Positions 1 through 10,527 of a stretch of 22,215 bases of DNA are shown in pieces. How positions within the stretch are numbered: position 1 is the stretch's first letter; every line of letters begins with the position of its first letter. The translations under genes and the position numbers were made by a program. Under the pieces are notes generated by a model that was not told the origin of the DNA, made no database searches, and was given only the letters and a program-made list of their open reading frames with translations. The stretch is from Reclinomonas americana ATCC 50394 (Eukaryota; Jakobida; Jakobea; Jakobida). The DNA lies in assembly GCA_048213135.1 (NCBI GenBank), contig PS015024.1:89393-111607 (forward strand), in the 5' to 3' direction.

Positions 1-125
1 GAAGGAGAAGGAGGAAGGAGAAGGGGGGAAGGAACAGGGGGAAGGAACAGGGGTAAGGAACAGGGGGAAGGAACAGGGGGAACGAGAAGGGAGAAAGGAG
101 AAGGGGGAAGGAACGGGGGAGAAAA
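1..125. repeat. Purine-rich minisatellite in a CCT8 intron at the window edge
   Basis: The plus strand is almost pure purine. Between about 25 and 100 a unit close to GGAAGGAACAGGG recurs four to five times with small changes, flanked by irregular GGAGAAGG units. On the minus strand this is a pyrimidine tract inside the intron that follows the last visible CCT8 exon, whose donor is at 274. The window starts inside this low-complexity stretch, so it is probably also where the contig breaks. Confidence 0.75.
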
Positions 126-274
126 GTGCAACCCGATAGAAGGGAGAGGGGATTAAGACTGATGAACAAAGGGATGCGAATGAGAGGAAGGACACCAACG
201 AGAAAGACAGGATACAAAGAGGGAACCCCCACACTCAGCCCACACCCCCTCGCTGCACTCTCACTGTCACAAAC

Positions 275-1239
275 CTGCACGCAAGCCGCCGCCACCAGTC
301 GTGTCATGTGCTCCTCGTTGCCGTACAGCTTGGACGACAGCACCGTGCGCAGAGCCAGCGAAGTCTGCGCCTCGTCGTGCGGGTTGTCGAGGCGAGAGGT
401 GACCAGGGCTGTGGAGACGTACAAGTCAGGAGACGAAGGCGGCGAAGGTGATGAAATGCCGCGCGTCGTCCACTCAACTGTCGAGAACCTCGAGTGCCTT
501 GGCGGCCGCGCGCTCGTAACCCTCCAGAATCTGGCTCGGGTGCAGACCCATGAGAATGAGGCCCTCGGCCAGTGACAGGAACTCGCCCGCCAGGATCACA
601 GTCAGATTGGTGCCGTCGCCGACCTGCATTCACGAGAGTGAGAAAAGAGAGAGAGATTGCAAGTGCTGTGTGCACCACGCCCGCACCTCCTCCTGCTGCG
701 ACTTGGCCGCCAGAGTCACCATCTACCACACCAGCACAGGTGAGCACGCCGCGCAGCGCAGCAGGCACCGACAACGAGAAAACACACAGACCTTGGCTGC
801 CGGGTGTACGACCTCCAGCTGCTCCATAATGGTGGCCGCGTCGTGTGTTACAAACAGCTTCTCCAAGTGGTTGATGACCATCTGCACACACTGCGTGAGA
901 CACCACAACACGCACAACAACAACCACAGACACAAGTCTCAAGACCTTGTTCATGCCTGGGTGATGCACAAGTCAGCAACACAAACTGCACATCAATAGA
1001 GAGAGAGAAAAGAGGCACTCACCATTGGGGCCCAACGATGTGCGTGTGATAGTGCACAGGTTGCGCACAGCCTCTGCGCAGAGAGCACACGCGTGAGTGA
1101 GTGATCCCGAGTGGACAACTCACTCTCACAGAGAAGATAAACACAAACCAATGTTGCGCAGAACGGCCTCATCGACGCCACTCAAGTGCTTGACACCCTC
1201 CTTGAGGAGGCTGCCGAGGGTTCCACTCATGAACGACAT
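275..1239 (-). CDS. CCT8: T-complex protein 1 subunit theta (CCT8), 5' part, seven exons
   Basis: CCT theta is one of eight subunits of the cytosolic chaperonin TRiC, which folds actin, tubulin and other proteins using ATP. My exons (minus strand) are 1149-1239, 1023-1073, 946-956, 792-881, 687-722, 479-623 and 275-408, all with GT..AG borders and matching phases. They give the first 186 residues. The N-terminus reads LLKEGVKHLSGVDEAVLRNI, followed by TSLGPNG, MVINHLEKLF, DAATI and HPAAK, then the nucleotide-binding VGDGTN and SKLYGNEEHMTRL. These follow the theta subunit closely in order and spacing; GDGTN rather than GDGTT is usual for theta. The third exon is only 11 nt. The start is the first of two nearby ATGs (1239; the other is at 1230). 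The remaining two thirds lie beyond the left edge, after an intron beginning at 274. Confidence 0.93.
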
Positions 1240-1764
1240 TTCTTCTTCTCTGTGTGTGAAGAGTGAGTGAGGACATTGCCACACAACACAACAATGTGCA
1301 CGAGAGAAGCACGCAGTGTGCATGTGGTGCGTGATGAGTGCGCATGTGCGTGAGAGTGACAGTACATGCATCGTCCTCGTGTGTGTGTGTGTGCAAGAGT
1401 GTGGGAGGAGGCATGGTGGGTGCTCGAGGATGTCACCAAGAACAACGCGCGCGCCATGTCACACAACACACGCACACACGCACGCACAACTCTCCTCCGC
1501 GCACGAGTGTGTGTGCGTGACACAACAAGCAATCACACACGCACGCACACACGCAGAGATGATAGAAATGCACATGAAGAGACAACTGCCAATCCAAACA
1601 CCCAACACAAACACACACACAAACGCACACACGCACACGCAGACACACGCATGACACAGACACACACGCAAGGCAGACGCACACTCACCGCGCAACACAA
1701 CACACACACGACAACACAACAATCCATCGATCGACGATCCACCACACCACACTTCAATCCAGCC
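1240..1764. other. Shared upstream region of CCT8 and the Sen15-like gene, CA/TG-rich
   Basis: This stretch separates two divergent start codons. It is dominated by CA/CG and TG dinucleotide runs, densest at 1375-1400 and 1470-1720. Open frames cross it on both strands but are only His/Thr/Val/Cys repeats translated from those runs. No RNA gene or TATA-like box stands out. It should contain the promoters of both genes; this is inferred from gene order only. Confidence 0.5.
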
Positions 1765-2645
1765 ATGTCATCATCGCCGCTGATGCCGCTGGAGGCCTTC
1801 CTGAGCATGGAGGCACTACGCGGCGCCGCACGACTGCCACACTACTACGTCTACGCCGATTTGATCGGTCGCAAACGCTGGGAAGACGTGCGCATTGCAC
1901 GGACAGACGATCGCGTGGTGATGGCCGCGCGCGCGCGAGCCACGGCTGATGTTACGCTCGTCGGTGTCTTTGTGTCTTGTCTCGTTGCGCGCTCACTCTC
2001 TCTTTATGCGCGTAGTTGCATGTGATTGTGCCGTTGGCGGCCTCGGCGACGGTTACACTGGCGTCGTTGGCGGCGGCGCAGGCGCGAGCGCTGGAGGACT
2101 TTGGCGCGGCCGGAGGCACAGTGATCCAGTTGGGATTGGACTCGGCGGAACCGTACTTTCCGGTGGTGCGGAAGCGCGCCAAGAAGCAGCGCAAGTGGAC
2201 GGACATTAAGCGAATGGATTTGGAGGAGGAGGCAGAAGAGGCAGAAGAGGAAGATCAAGAGGAGACGAGTGCTGCTGCTGCTGCTGTGGTGGAGAAGGAT
2301 GTTAGTGATCATGCGGCGCCGGTGGGTGTCGTGTTTGCGTTTGTCAGTGGCTCCTCCAGCATCAGCTATGTCGCGTATCGTGCGGGTTTTCCGGCACGGC
2401 ACGATGCGCATGTCGTTGAGCAGCGGAAGAGAGTGGTGGGGGAGAGTGCGGCGGCCGGGCGTGGTCGGGCGGGGGGCAGGCAGCAGAGGCAGCGGGAGGG
2501 GAGGAGGCAGAGGGGGGTGGAGGAGGGGGCAAAGGTGGTGGAGGAGGAAGGGGCGAAGGTGGAGGATGCGGCTCCGGAAGTGGTGGCTGGGAGTGAGGAG
2601 GTGGTGGAGGCGAAGGCAGAGGTGGGGGAGACGGATGCTGTATGA
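1765..2645 (+). CDS. Probable tRNA-splicing endonuclease subunit Sen15 (TSEN15-like)
   Basis: Sen15 is a structural subunit of the nuclear complex that cuts introns from pre-tRNA. Two exons, 1765-1950 and 2016-2645, are joined in phase 0 across a 65-nt intron and give 271 residues. The recognisable parts are a helix with YVYADLIGRKRWEDV (near residues 28-42; human TSEN15 has [20 protein letters not shown]), then LHVIVPLAASATVTL (human LQTVVPTPITASLS), then after an insert VGVVFAFVSGSSSISYVAYR (human FTLAIVESDSTIVYYKL). Order and predicted strands match the Sen15 fold. Oddities are a Lys/Arg then Glu-rich insert of about 50 residues before the last strand and a C-terminal Gly/Arg/Glu/Val-rich tail of about 80 residues. 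Identity is by motif reading only; another small protein of the endonuclease fold is possible. Confidence 0.6.
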
Positions 2646-4216
2646 TTGTAAGTTGCATGATTGTTTATGTGGAGAAGAAGGGTTGTGACGCTTTGTGGAA
2701 GCACCTTGTCGAAGTCGGGACTTGCTTCGTTGATCACTGCAATCGGACTCCATCGCCGCGGGATTCCATCGCTGTCACGCTGCTGCGCTGCGCACTACAT
2801 CTGCTGCCACCTCTGCAGCACGGCGCCGTGCTTCATCGAATATTGACCAACCAATCCAGTTTTCTGAATCCGTTCACCTCCATTTATTTCACCTCCCACA
2901 CACACACGCCATCACCATCACACCACCCTCTCCTCCCACACCCCGCTCCATCCATTACCAATGCCCTCCCACAGCCCCCCTCGATATCACAAAACAGACC
3001 GCGATGCGTCTCGGTGACACCGCACAATCACCGGCCCCCATCACCCAATCTCCAAGGCATCAAGCAGAGCGCGCGCTCATACTCCACAGCGCACACCACC
3101 ACGCGCGTGGGCACACACACACAGACATCGACAAACCGTGAGTGCCTCTTCAACCTCACACATTCCTCTCTCTCTCCCCTCTCTCAAATGCACTCATTAC
3201 AGTCGTGTTGTCTCTCGCTCTCCCTCTCTCTGACTGGCTGCGCCCCCACCAGTCGTGCATTCGACAGCACACAGGCAAGCCCGCACACAAGCTGGTGAGT
3301 GACAGTGCGAGTGAGAGAGAGGCAGGCATGTCAGTTCACACTCGCGCGCGCGCATTAGTAATGTGCACCATCAATCGAAAAATCTATTGATCTTCTGTGT
3401 GTGCATGTGCATGTGAAAGAGAGAGAGGAAAAGCAAAGAGTGCACACAGAGAGACAGTCGCTGTGTGTGTGTTTGTGTCAGAGGGAACGTTTTTGACCCT
3501 TGCTGTTCTTTCGCGTTGTTCCAATTGGCACCGTTCGCTTTTTTCTTTCCTTTTTTTCTTCTCTTGCTTCTCGCGCGCGAACAGCACACGCACTCCACGC
3601 TCTCTCGCGCAGACACGAGCAGGTTTGTGTTGCGCTTCTCGTTTCCCTCTTCCTGCGTGGTGTATGCTGTCGTGTACGAAAACACCTGTTTCATTCTCGC
3701 ACACTCGCACACTCGCACATCTCCTTCTCTCTCTCACCCACTCATGCATTGTTCCTGTGTCTCCTTTGTGTGTGCGTGCTCGTGTGTGCGCGTGTGTGTG
3801 GTGTGTCTGCGTTCGTCGTACGTGGGGCATGCCGCGCCTCCCCGCACAAAAATTTTCGTGCATCAGTGTGCAAGTCCACAACAAGCCGTGTGTTCGATTT
3901 TGTGTGTCTCTCTCTCTGTCGCGGTGCTCCATTGTGCACCCCCGTGTGTCGTTGTCGTTGGCCCTCATGCACTTGATCACCACCATGAGAGATACAGAAA
4001 TTTTTCCCTTTTTTCTTTTCGTGATCCCCTTTCTTTCACGCTCTTCAGTGACGAGAGGTGGGGTCGCGTTTTTCGCTAATTGCTGTTGTTGCTGACGTGG
4101 TCACATCTCGCTCTCCCTCTCTTCTCCCTCCTTCCAGGCTTCCAACCCAATTTCGTGTCGTCGCGCACGCACACAGCACACGCAAGCAAGCACCGTTACC
4201 GTGATCGATTCGTACG
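2646..4216. other. Non-coding stretch; candidate 5' UTR exons of the LRR gene
   Basis: I see no conserved protein here. Open frames are translations of CA, CT and GT runs. Possible splice signals suggest untranslated leader exons of the downstream LRR gene: a GTGAGT donor at 3139, a 42-nt segment 3253-3294 between an AG and GTGAGT, and an acceptor at 4136-4137 with a CT-rich tract, which would give an 843-nt intron at 3295-4137. In the exon beginning at 4138 the reading frame of ATG 4217 is closed upstream by TGA, so translation cannot begin further 5'. Region 3400-4130 is strongly GT/CT-rich. Confidence 0.4.
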
Positions 4217-6871
4217 ATGCACAAGCCGGGAGGCAGTGCCGCCTCGCCGGTGCGACCAGGTAACGTGTTTATGAGTTGGTGCTGTATCTGTCTATCTTTG
4301 CCTCTCCCTGTCTCTGTCTGTGTGTGTCTCTGTCGTCGTTTATTGCATGCTGGGCGTGAGGAAATGTGCTGCATCTTGTGATTGCCTTCTGAGGTGGTGT
4401 CTTTTCGCAAACTTGTTTGCCGCGACGGTGTAACTTCTCGCACTCTGGTTGCCGGTGACACTGGGCATGGATGCCACTCGTGTACTCATTCTGTACCTCT
4501 GCGGTGTGTTTCACGCAGGCAATGTCGGCTCGCGGAGTGATACTTCCGCTTCGGGCCAGGTTGGTCTTGTTGATTATCCTGGTTGCCAAGTGTGCTTGTT
4601 TCCGGTCTCATCGATGCACATGCACGCGCAGGCAAGAGCGCCGCAGTCGCGTTTGTTTTCGACCTACGGCCTGGACCAGACGTCTTCTGCCTCCGCCTCG
4701 CCACCACCTGCTGGTGAAGGTGTGTTTATTTGTACAAAGTTGTGCAAGTGCGGGAGACATTGCTCCTCTGCGACCTCACTCTTCCTCTTGTCACCGCAGT
4801 ACGACGCCGCCCTGCCCCAGTACCCACGCAGTTGCGTCTGCAGTTTCCTTGTATGTGTGTGCGTGCGTCTTGGTTTTTCCTCGCTCATTTTTGCAACGGT
4901 CACACCCGCAGTCTTGGTGAGCTGCGCAGCGGCCGCGCAAAACGGCCACTTGGCGTTTGCGTCCGCTCCTCACCATCTCTCCCTCTTTTCTTCTTGTGCC
5001 ACAGGTCACGTGTCGTATGCAGCCGCCGGGGCCGGCCGCAGCGACTCCACGCACGGTATGTTCGCCTCGTTCGCATTTGTGTTTGCACCTTGTGTACTTT
5101 TTCTTAACCAATCGCCCCCCCGGAGCAGCCTCTTCGCCGCCATCGCCGCATGGCGCCTCGGCCGCCGCTCTCGGCCTCGACTCCACGGTGGCACTGACCC
5201 CGTCACCCGCCAATAACAAGATCACCGCCGCAGTTGCGTTTGCGGCGAATATCGAGTGCCTGCACACGGGTTGCGTCCTTTCACATGCCCTCACTCACTT
5301 GCTACTACTTGCCATGTGTCGCAGTTTCGCAGCGCGTATTTATCGGCATGCGGGCGCCAGCGGTTGGATCCCTCGCCCGAGTTGATGAAGGGCATTCGCA
5401 ACGCGATGAAGACGCACGTGCCGCTGGTGCGCCTGTCGATTTGCCACTCGTCACTGTCGGATGAGCACATTTTTGCGTTGGTCTCGGCGCTGCGCACGGA
5501 CTCGTGCATCAACGAGGTGCTGCTCAACCATGACAGCATTTCGGACCAGGTGCGTGTGTGTGTGCGTGTGTGATTCGTATGACTTGTGTGGTGAGATTTC
5601 GCGTGACCGACCTTTGCGTGCAGGGCGCGTCCATGATTGCCGAGATGCTATCGCATCGACCGAGCATTCAGAGCGTGGAGCTCTTTGGCAACTGTCTGAG
5701 TTGCGCTTCACAACTCCACAGCCACGTATGTTTTCGTTTGAGCACCATCCTCACACACATTGTCGTGTGCCGCAGCCGATGTGTGCTGCCGCGATTTTGC
5801 CGACATGTTGGCGACGAATCGCACGCTGAGACGCCTGAAGCTGGGCGACAATTCAATCGGGCCCAATGGTGCCGCGCTGCTGAGCGACGGCCTCTCGCAG
5901 AACCGCACGCTGACACAGCTGCATCTCGGTGGCAACAAGATCCGTGTCGAGGGTCTTGATCACATTGGTGTGTGTTTTCACGCACTTGCTTGTATTTTGG
6001 ATGTCGTGGTCTCATTTCCATGGCATCACAGCCACCGCTTTGCGCGGCAACAATGTGCTCACGTCGCTCGGTCTGCGCGACAATGATGTGGGGCCGGAGG
6101 GCATGCGCAGCCTGGCTGAGACGCTGAAAGATCGCGGGTGTGCGCTCTCCGATATTCAACTAAAGGGCAACAACATTGCCGCCGATGGTGAGCGTGGTCG
6201 TGTACATGTGTCTGTTTTATTCTACTCTTCTTTCTCTCTCTCTCTCTCTCAAGTCACTTCTTCCCTCTTCTTTCACTCTGCTGCGATTCTCGTTTCTCTC
6301 ATCTGCGTCTTGTCGTTGTGTCTCCCCTCAATTACTCCTTCATCGTTCTCGTTGCATTTTGTTCGTTGCTTTAGTTTGAACGTCTCAATTCGCACATTCT
6401 CTTGTCTCTCTTGTTCTTTTGTTTTGTGACGCCAGTCCTCTCTTGTCTCCCCGATCCGTCTATTTTTCACGTCTCTGCGATTTCTCACTTCTTCTAATTC
6501 GCTGGTTTGTTTCGCTTCTCACCTCGTGCATCCACATCTCACTTCTTCATTGTCTCTTTCTCTTTATTTCCTTCTCTCTTCCTCTTTCTCACTTTTCCTT
6601 CTCTCCATTCTTCTGCCCCCCTTCACCCCTTCCCCCTTTCCTTTCCCCTTCACCCTCCCAGGCGCCGCCCTCCTGGCCTCGGCACTGGAGCACAATCAGA
6701 GCCTGAAGGTGCTCGAATTGCAAAACAACTCAATCGGCGCCGTGGGCTGCAAGGCGCTGTGTTCGGCTCTGGTCAACAACCGCAGCGTGCACGCTCTCAA
6801 TTTCAATGACAATGACCTCGGCGACGACGGCGCCGAGGCCGTTGGCTGGCTGTTGCAGGTTAACACCTGCA
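4217..6871 (+). CDS. Leucine-rich-repeat protein (ribonuclease-inhibitor/NLRC3-like repeats), runs into gap
   Basis: The exons I support are 4217-4259, 4519-4559, 4632-4719, 4800-4850, 5005-5055, 5129-5232, 5325-5549, 5624-5699, 5776-5967, 6032-6187 and 6662-6871, all phase-compatible, giving about 412 residues before the gap. Residues 1-125 are Ser/Pro/Ala/Gly-rich and probably disordered. From about residue 145 come successive 28-residue repeats of the type LxxLxLxxNxIGxxGAxxLxxxL, for example LRRLKLGDNSIGPNGAALLS, LTSLGLRDNDVGPEGMRSL and LKVLELQNNSIGAVGCKAL. The last visible residues, GWLLQVNTC, fit the start of another repeat, so coding continues into the gap. LRRs of this kind make a curved binding surface; no NACHT, kinase or GTPase domain is visible, so the partner is unknown. 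Exon limits between 4800 and 5055 are the weakest part. An intron of 474 nt at 6188-6661 is unusually long and pyrimidine-rich. Confidence 0.8.
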
Positions 6872-7687
6872 NNNNNNNNNNNNNNNNNNNNNNNNNNNNN
6901 NNNNNNNNNNNNNNNNNNNNNNNNNNNNNNNNNNNNNNNNNNNNNNNNNNNNNNNNNNNNNNNNNNNNNNNNNNNNNNNNNNNNNNNNNNNNNNNNNNNN
7001 NNNNNNNNNNNNNNNNNNNNNNNNNNNNNNNNNNNNNNNNNNNNNNNNNNNNNNNNNNNNNNNNNNNNNNNNNNNNNNNNNNNNNNNNNNNNNNNNNNNN
7101 NNNNNNNNNNNNNNNNNNNNNNNNNNNNNNNNNNNNNNNNNNNNNNNNNNNNNNNNNNNNNNNNNNNNNNNNNNNNNNNNNNNNNNNNNNNNNNNNNNNN
7201 NNNNNNNNNNNNNNNNNNNNNNNNNNNNNNNNNNNNNNNNNNNNNNNNNNNNNNNNNNNNNNNNNNNNNNNNNNNNNNNNNNNNNNNNNNNNNNNNNNNN
7301 NNNNNNNNNNNNNNNNNNNNNNNNNNNNNNNNNNNNNNNNNNNNNNNNNNNNNNNNNNNNNNNNNNNNNNNNNNNNNNNNNNNNNNNNNNNNNNNNNNNN
7401 NNNNNNNNNNNNNNNNNNNNNNNNNNNNNNNNNNNNNNNNNNNNNNNNNNNNNNNNNNNNNNNNNNNNNNNNNNNNNNNNNNNNNNNNNNNNNNNNNNNN
7501 NNNNNNNNNNNNNNNNNNNNNNNNNNNNNNNNNNNNNNNNNNNNNNNNNNNNNNNNNNNNNNNNNNNNNNNNNNNNNNNNNNNNNNNNNNNNNNNNNNNN
7601 NNNNNNNNNNNNNNNNNNNNNNNNNNNNNNNNNNNNNNNNNNNNNNNNNNNNNNNNNNNNNNNNNNNNNNNNNNNNNNNNNNNNNNN
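6872..7687. other. Assembly gap (816 N)
   Basis: This is a run of unknown bases. It interrupts the LRR gene inside an exon and ends just before an intron acceptor. It hides the rest of the repeat domain and possibly a gene boundary. Confidence 0.99.
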
Positions 7688-7748
7688 TTTGCCTTCACCC
7701 CACCCCTTGTGTCAGCTTTCATTTCTCCTGTTGACCCTCTCCACGCAG

Positions 7749-9921
7749 CATGCCGCTCTTTGACCCGAACGCCACGTTTGCCAGCTCCACTGCCACCTCG
7801 CCGAGTGCGACTCCACGTGGCAGTCAGAGCAGCACGCCCGCCATTCCCGAGTGCGACTACACCGACAGTGGCAACTCGGCCGTCAACGCCGATGGCTATC
7901 CCACCTCTGGCAGCTCGTCTGGCCGCTTCTCGCCCGTCGACCCCTACCTTGGTGGCCTGGGCACAGCCAGTGGCGGCATCGGTGCCATGGGAACGGCGCT
8001 CGCGGACGACGGACTGCGTGGATCGTCGTCGGCGTTTGGCGGCAGTGGCCTGCTGCCGGGCAACAGCAACGGCTCTTACGGCAACATGGCGGCGGGCAAC
8101 GGCAGCGGCGGCATTGTGGCAGGATTCCCCGGTTCGTCGGGTATCGGTGGCCTTAACGGCCGCTTCCCCGACTGGTTCCAGTCTCCGGAGGCCTCGTTGG
8201 AGACGGTCGACGTGGTGATGCTGGATGCCACACTGACGCACCTGTTTTCGAATCAAATGCTGCGTGCGGAGAACCCCAAGTTCCCCGGCTCGTTCTTCAT
8301 CGGCAATGTGATGAACACGCTGCGAAAACACCTGCCGCTGCTCGACATTAGTTTGCAGCAAGTTGCGTTTTGCACAGAAGAAGATGAGCTATTGCTGTCT
8401 TCTTGTACTCACACTTTCCCTTCCCGTCCTCCAGCTGGCACGCTTTGCGTACGAGAGCCCCAAGTACCACGTGCATCTGTCGGCTGAATTGGTCAAGACA
8501 CAAATCAAGTACGTGGGCAAGCAGCATCGCGGCGCCTTTGCGCCGCACATGTCCATGCCTCCGGGCGGCATGCCGTCTGCGGGAGCTGGTACCATTGGCC
8601 AGCAACAACAACAACAGCAGCAGCAGCAGCAGCAGCAACAAATGCCAGGTGGTGCCGGCCGTGCTGGTGCTGGTGGCATGATGCGTGCGCCCGGCGGATT
8701 TGCTGCTGCTCCCGGCAGCAGCAACGGTTCTGGACGCGGTCTGCAGCCGCCCTCTGCAGTCGAGGAGTTCCGTCCTCGGCAAGTGACTGGCGCACCGGTA
8801 CGTGTGTGTGTTCTTTGCCATTCGCTGGTGCATCCGTACCTGACGATTGTTGTGGCAGTCGTATGCGCAGTACGCGAGTGGAATGATGCCGTACGCCACA
8901 TCTGCCTATCAGATGCAGCAGCAGCAGCAACCTGCTGCACATGCGCATGGGCATCACTATGCGCCCAACGGTCGCATGGATGCGCCGTATTATGGTGGCC
9001 CGAGTGCCGGCAGCATGCGTTACGGGCCACCGATTCAGCAGCAGCAGCACCAAGGACGTGGTGCGCCGCGTGCCGCCGCCGACTACATTCCACAGCAGTT
9101 CCAACACGACTTGCCACCCGGCTACGGAATGATGGGTGGCAATGGTGGTGGTGGTGGCGCGTCAGCCGCACCGTACTATGCACCGGCGTCGCATGATGGT
9201 GCGAAGTGCTGTGTAGTGCTTCCTTCTCTATTCGGCTGTCTGCTCACCGTGTTGGTTGCAGCGTCGTCGTATGGGACGCACGCGTATGGTCGTCATGGAA
9301 GTGGTGAGTACCAGGTGCCCAGCGGCACCTGGTCGAACGGACCCTCAGCGCTTCCATTCTCGGTGCCGCAGCCGCAGTCGTCCGCATTTGCGCCGTCACC
9401 GGTTCGTTTTCCCGGCCCTGGTCTCACTTTCGTTCTCTCCGTGGTGGTCGATTTGTTGACCACTGGTTTCCATTTTGCGCAGTCGTCGGACGCACTGTCG
9501 CCGTGGGGCACGCCAGCACCACTGCAGGAGTACGCCAGTTGGACCGGCGGCAGCGGCCCAAGCGGGCGTGAGTCCTCAGGTGAAAACCCTCATCTGCTGC
9601 TCTCGGCCCGCTCGGTTGGCGCAGCAGTCGCGGGTGGATCGTCGGCGGCGTCGTCGGCAGTCTCCTCCGCCACCTCCACGCCCTTCAGCTCCTTTGGCTC
9701 CACTCTCTATTCGTTCCCGCCAGGTTTGCGTTTCCCTCCCCGTTTCCGATTTTCATGGATCGCCAACTGACTTGTGTCCCCCCGCAGTTTCCGAGAGCGG
9801 CGGCAATGGAGGCGGCAGCACCAATGGACACGGTGCGAGTGGATCGGCAACAACAGCCGCCGCCAGCAGCGGCGCTCCTCCCGATCTCATGGACATGCTC
9901 CGCTTCATTGATCATCAGTGA
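7749..9921 (+). CDS. Ser/Gly- and Gln-rich protein with one unidentified globular segment (possibly the 3' end of the LRR gene)
   Basis: I do not recognise this family. The exons are 7749-8361, 8435-8797, 8859-9198, 9262-9401, 9483-9723 and 9788-9921, phase-compatible, with a TGA at 9919-9921. An ATG at 7750, one base after an acceptor, would give 609 residues. Equally, 7749 may be a phase-2 internal exon of the LRR gene. Residues 1-137 are Ser/Gly/Thr-rich. Residues about 138-232 (from FPDWFQSPEASLETVDVVML to ELVKTQIKYVGKQ) look folded, with mixed helix and conserved-looking hydrophobics. Then come a run of 14 Gln, a Gly/Ala/Met-rich part, Tyr/Gln/Pro-rich prion-like sequence with two shorter Gln runs, Ser-rich sequence, and an acidic amphipathic C-terminus, DLMDMLRFIDHQ. 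Composition suggests an RNA- or transcription-linked scaffold, but that is inference. A GTGAGT at 9569 could begin an alternative intron. Confidence 0.65.
8600..8641 (+). repeat. Polyglutamine-coding CAA/CAG run (14 codons)
   Basis: Fourteen consecutive Gln codons, a mixture of CAA and CAG, lie in frame inside the second exon of the Gln-rich protein. The interruptions by CAA should make the tract more stable than pure CAG. Shorter CAG clusters occur at about 8913-8930 and 9037-9050 in the next exon. Confidence 0.9.
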
Positions 9922-10527
9922 CCGGTCGCGATCCCGGGCCACGTCCATCTGTTATCTCTTATCTCAATCTTATTCGTTGGCTGCCAACTGGCCAGCCATA
10001 CTCTTCAAATCAAATCCTCCACCTCCCACTGTGAAATGAAGCACTGCTGGTGTGTTTACGAGGTCGCCGGGTTTCGTCGGTTGACAGGTTTTTGTTCATC
10101 ACATTTTTGTGTGTGGTTCGTGCACGAGCTTCACCAGCCAACTCCCGTTTCCACACTCCCCAACCGACGACTCTTCCTGTCGCTCCACACACACACTCTC
10201 TCTCATTGCACACTCTATGTGTGTGTGTGTGTCTCTGTCATGAGTGTTCGCTTTGCTCTCGTGACATCATGTTGAAATGTTCTTTGAGGATCCACACATG
10301 CTCTTGCTTTGCTCTGCTCTGCACTCAATCGCTCTCTTGCGTCGCGTGTGGATGGCGTGAGTGGCGTGTGCGTGTGTGTGTACATTTCGCGCTCTTTCAA
10401 ACCCCGTGACATGGCCACTCTCTCTCTGCCTCTCTTCGTGTTCCTCATGAAGACCACTCACTCTCTACGATGTGTGTGTGTGCGCAGTGTGTGTGTGTGA
10501 CTTTGGTTATTCTTCTTCTTCATCACA
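9922..10527. other. Intergenic region between the Gln-rich and PP2C genes
   Basis: This holds the 3' UTR of the upstream gene and the 5' region of PP2C. It consists of CT- and GT-rich DNA, with CACA/TGTG runs near 10185-10235, 10365-10385 and 10470-10500. An AG at 10486-10487 flanked by GT repeats could be the acceptor of a leader intron. I see no conserved protein, tRNA or other RNA gene. Confidence 0.45.

Noticed and set aside
304-969. Long minus-strand open frame over CCT8
   Set aside because: It reads through introns and mixes frames; the spliced exons give the chaperonin sequence, while this frame matches it only in short pieces.
1366-2025. Plus-strand open frame beginning 400 nt before the Sen15-like ATG
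   Set aside because: The upstream part is translated CA repeat (Thr/His/Arg). The protein-like sequence begins at ATG 1765 and leaves the frame at an intron at 1951.
2269-2753. Arg/Trp/Gly- and Pro/Ser-rich frames overlapping the Sen15-like tail on both strands
   Set aside because: They are shadow translations of a purine-rich coding tail and show no domain.
3384-4095. Several overlapping Cys/Val/Ser-rich frames
   Set aside because: These are translations of GT and CT runs without conserved features; the region looks like leader intron or spacer.
6526-8361. Long open frames across the first gap on both strands
   Set aside because: Most of their length is unknown bases read as X; only the LRR and Gln-rich exons are supported.
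8389-9183. Minus-strand frame with a Cys run opposite the Gln-rich gene
   Set aside because: It is the antisense of CAG/CAA repeats; the plus strand has phase-consistent exons and a clear C-terminus.
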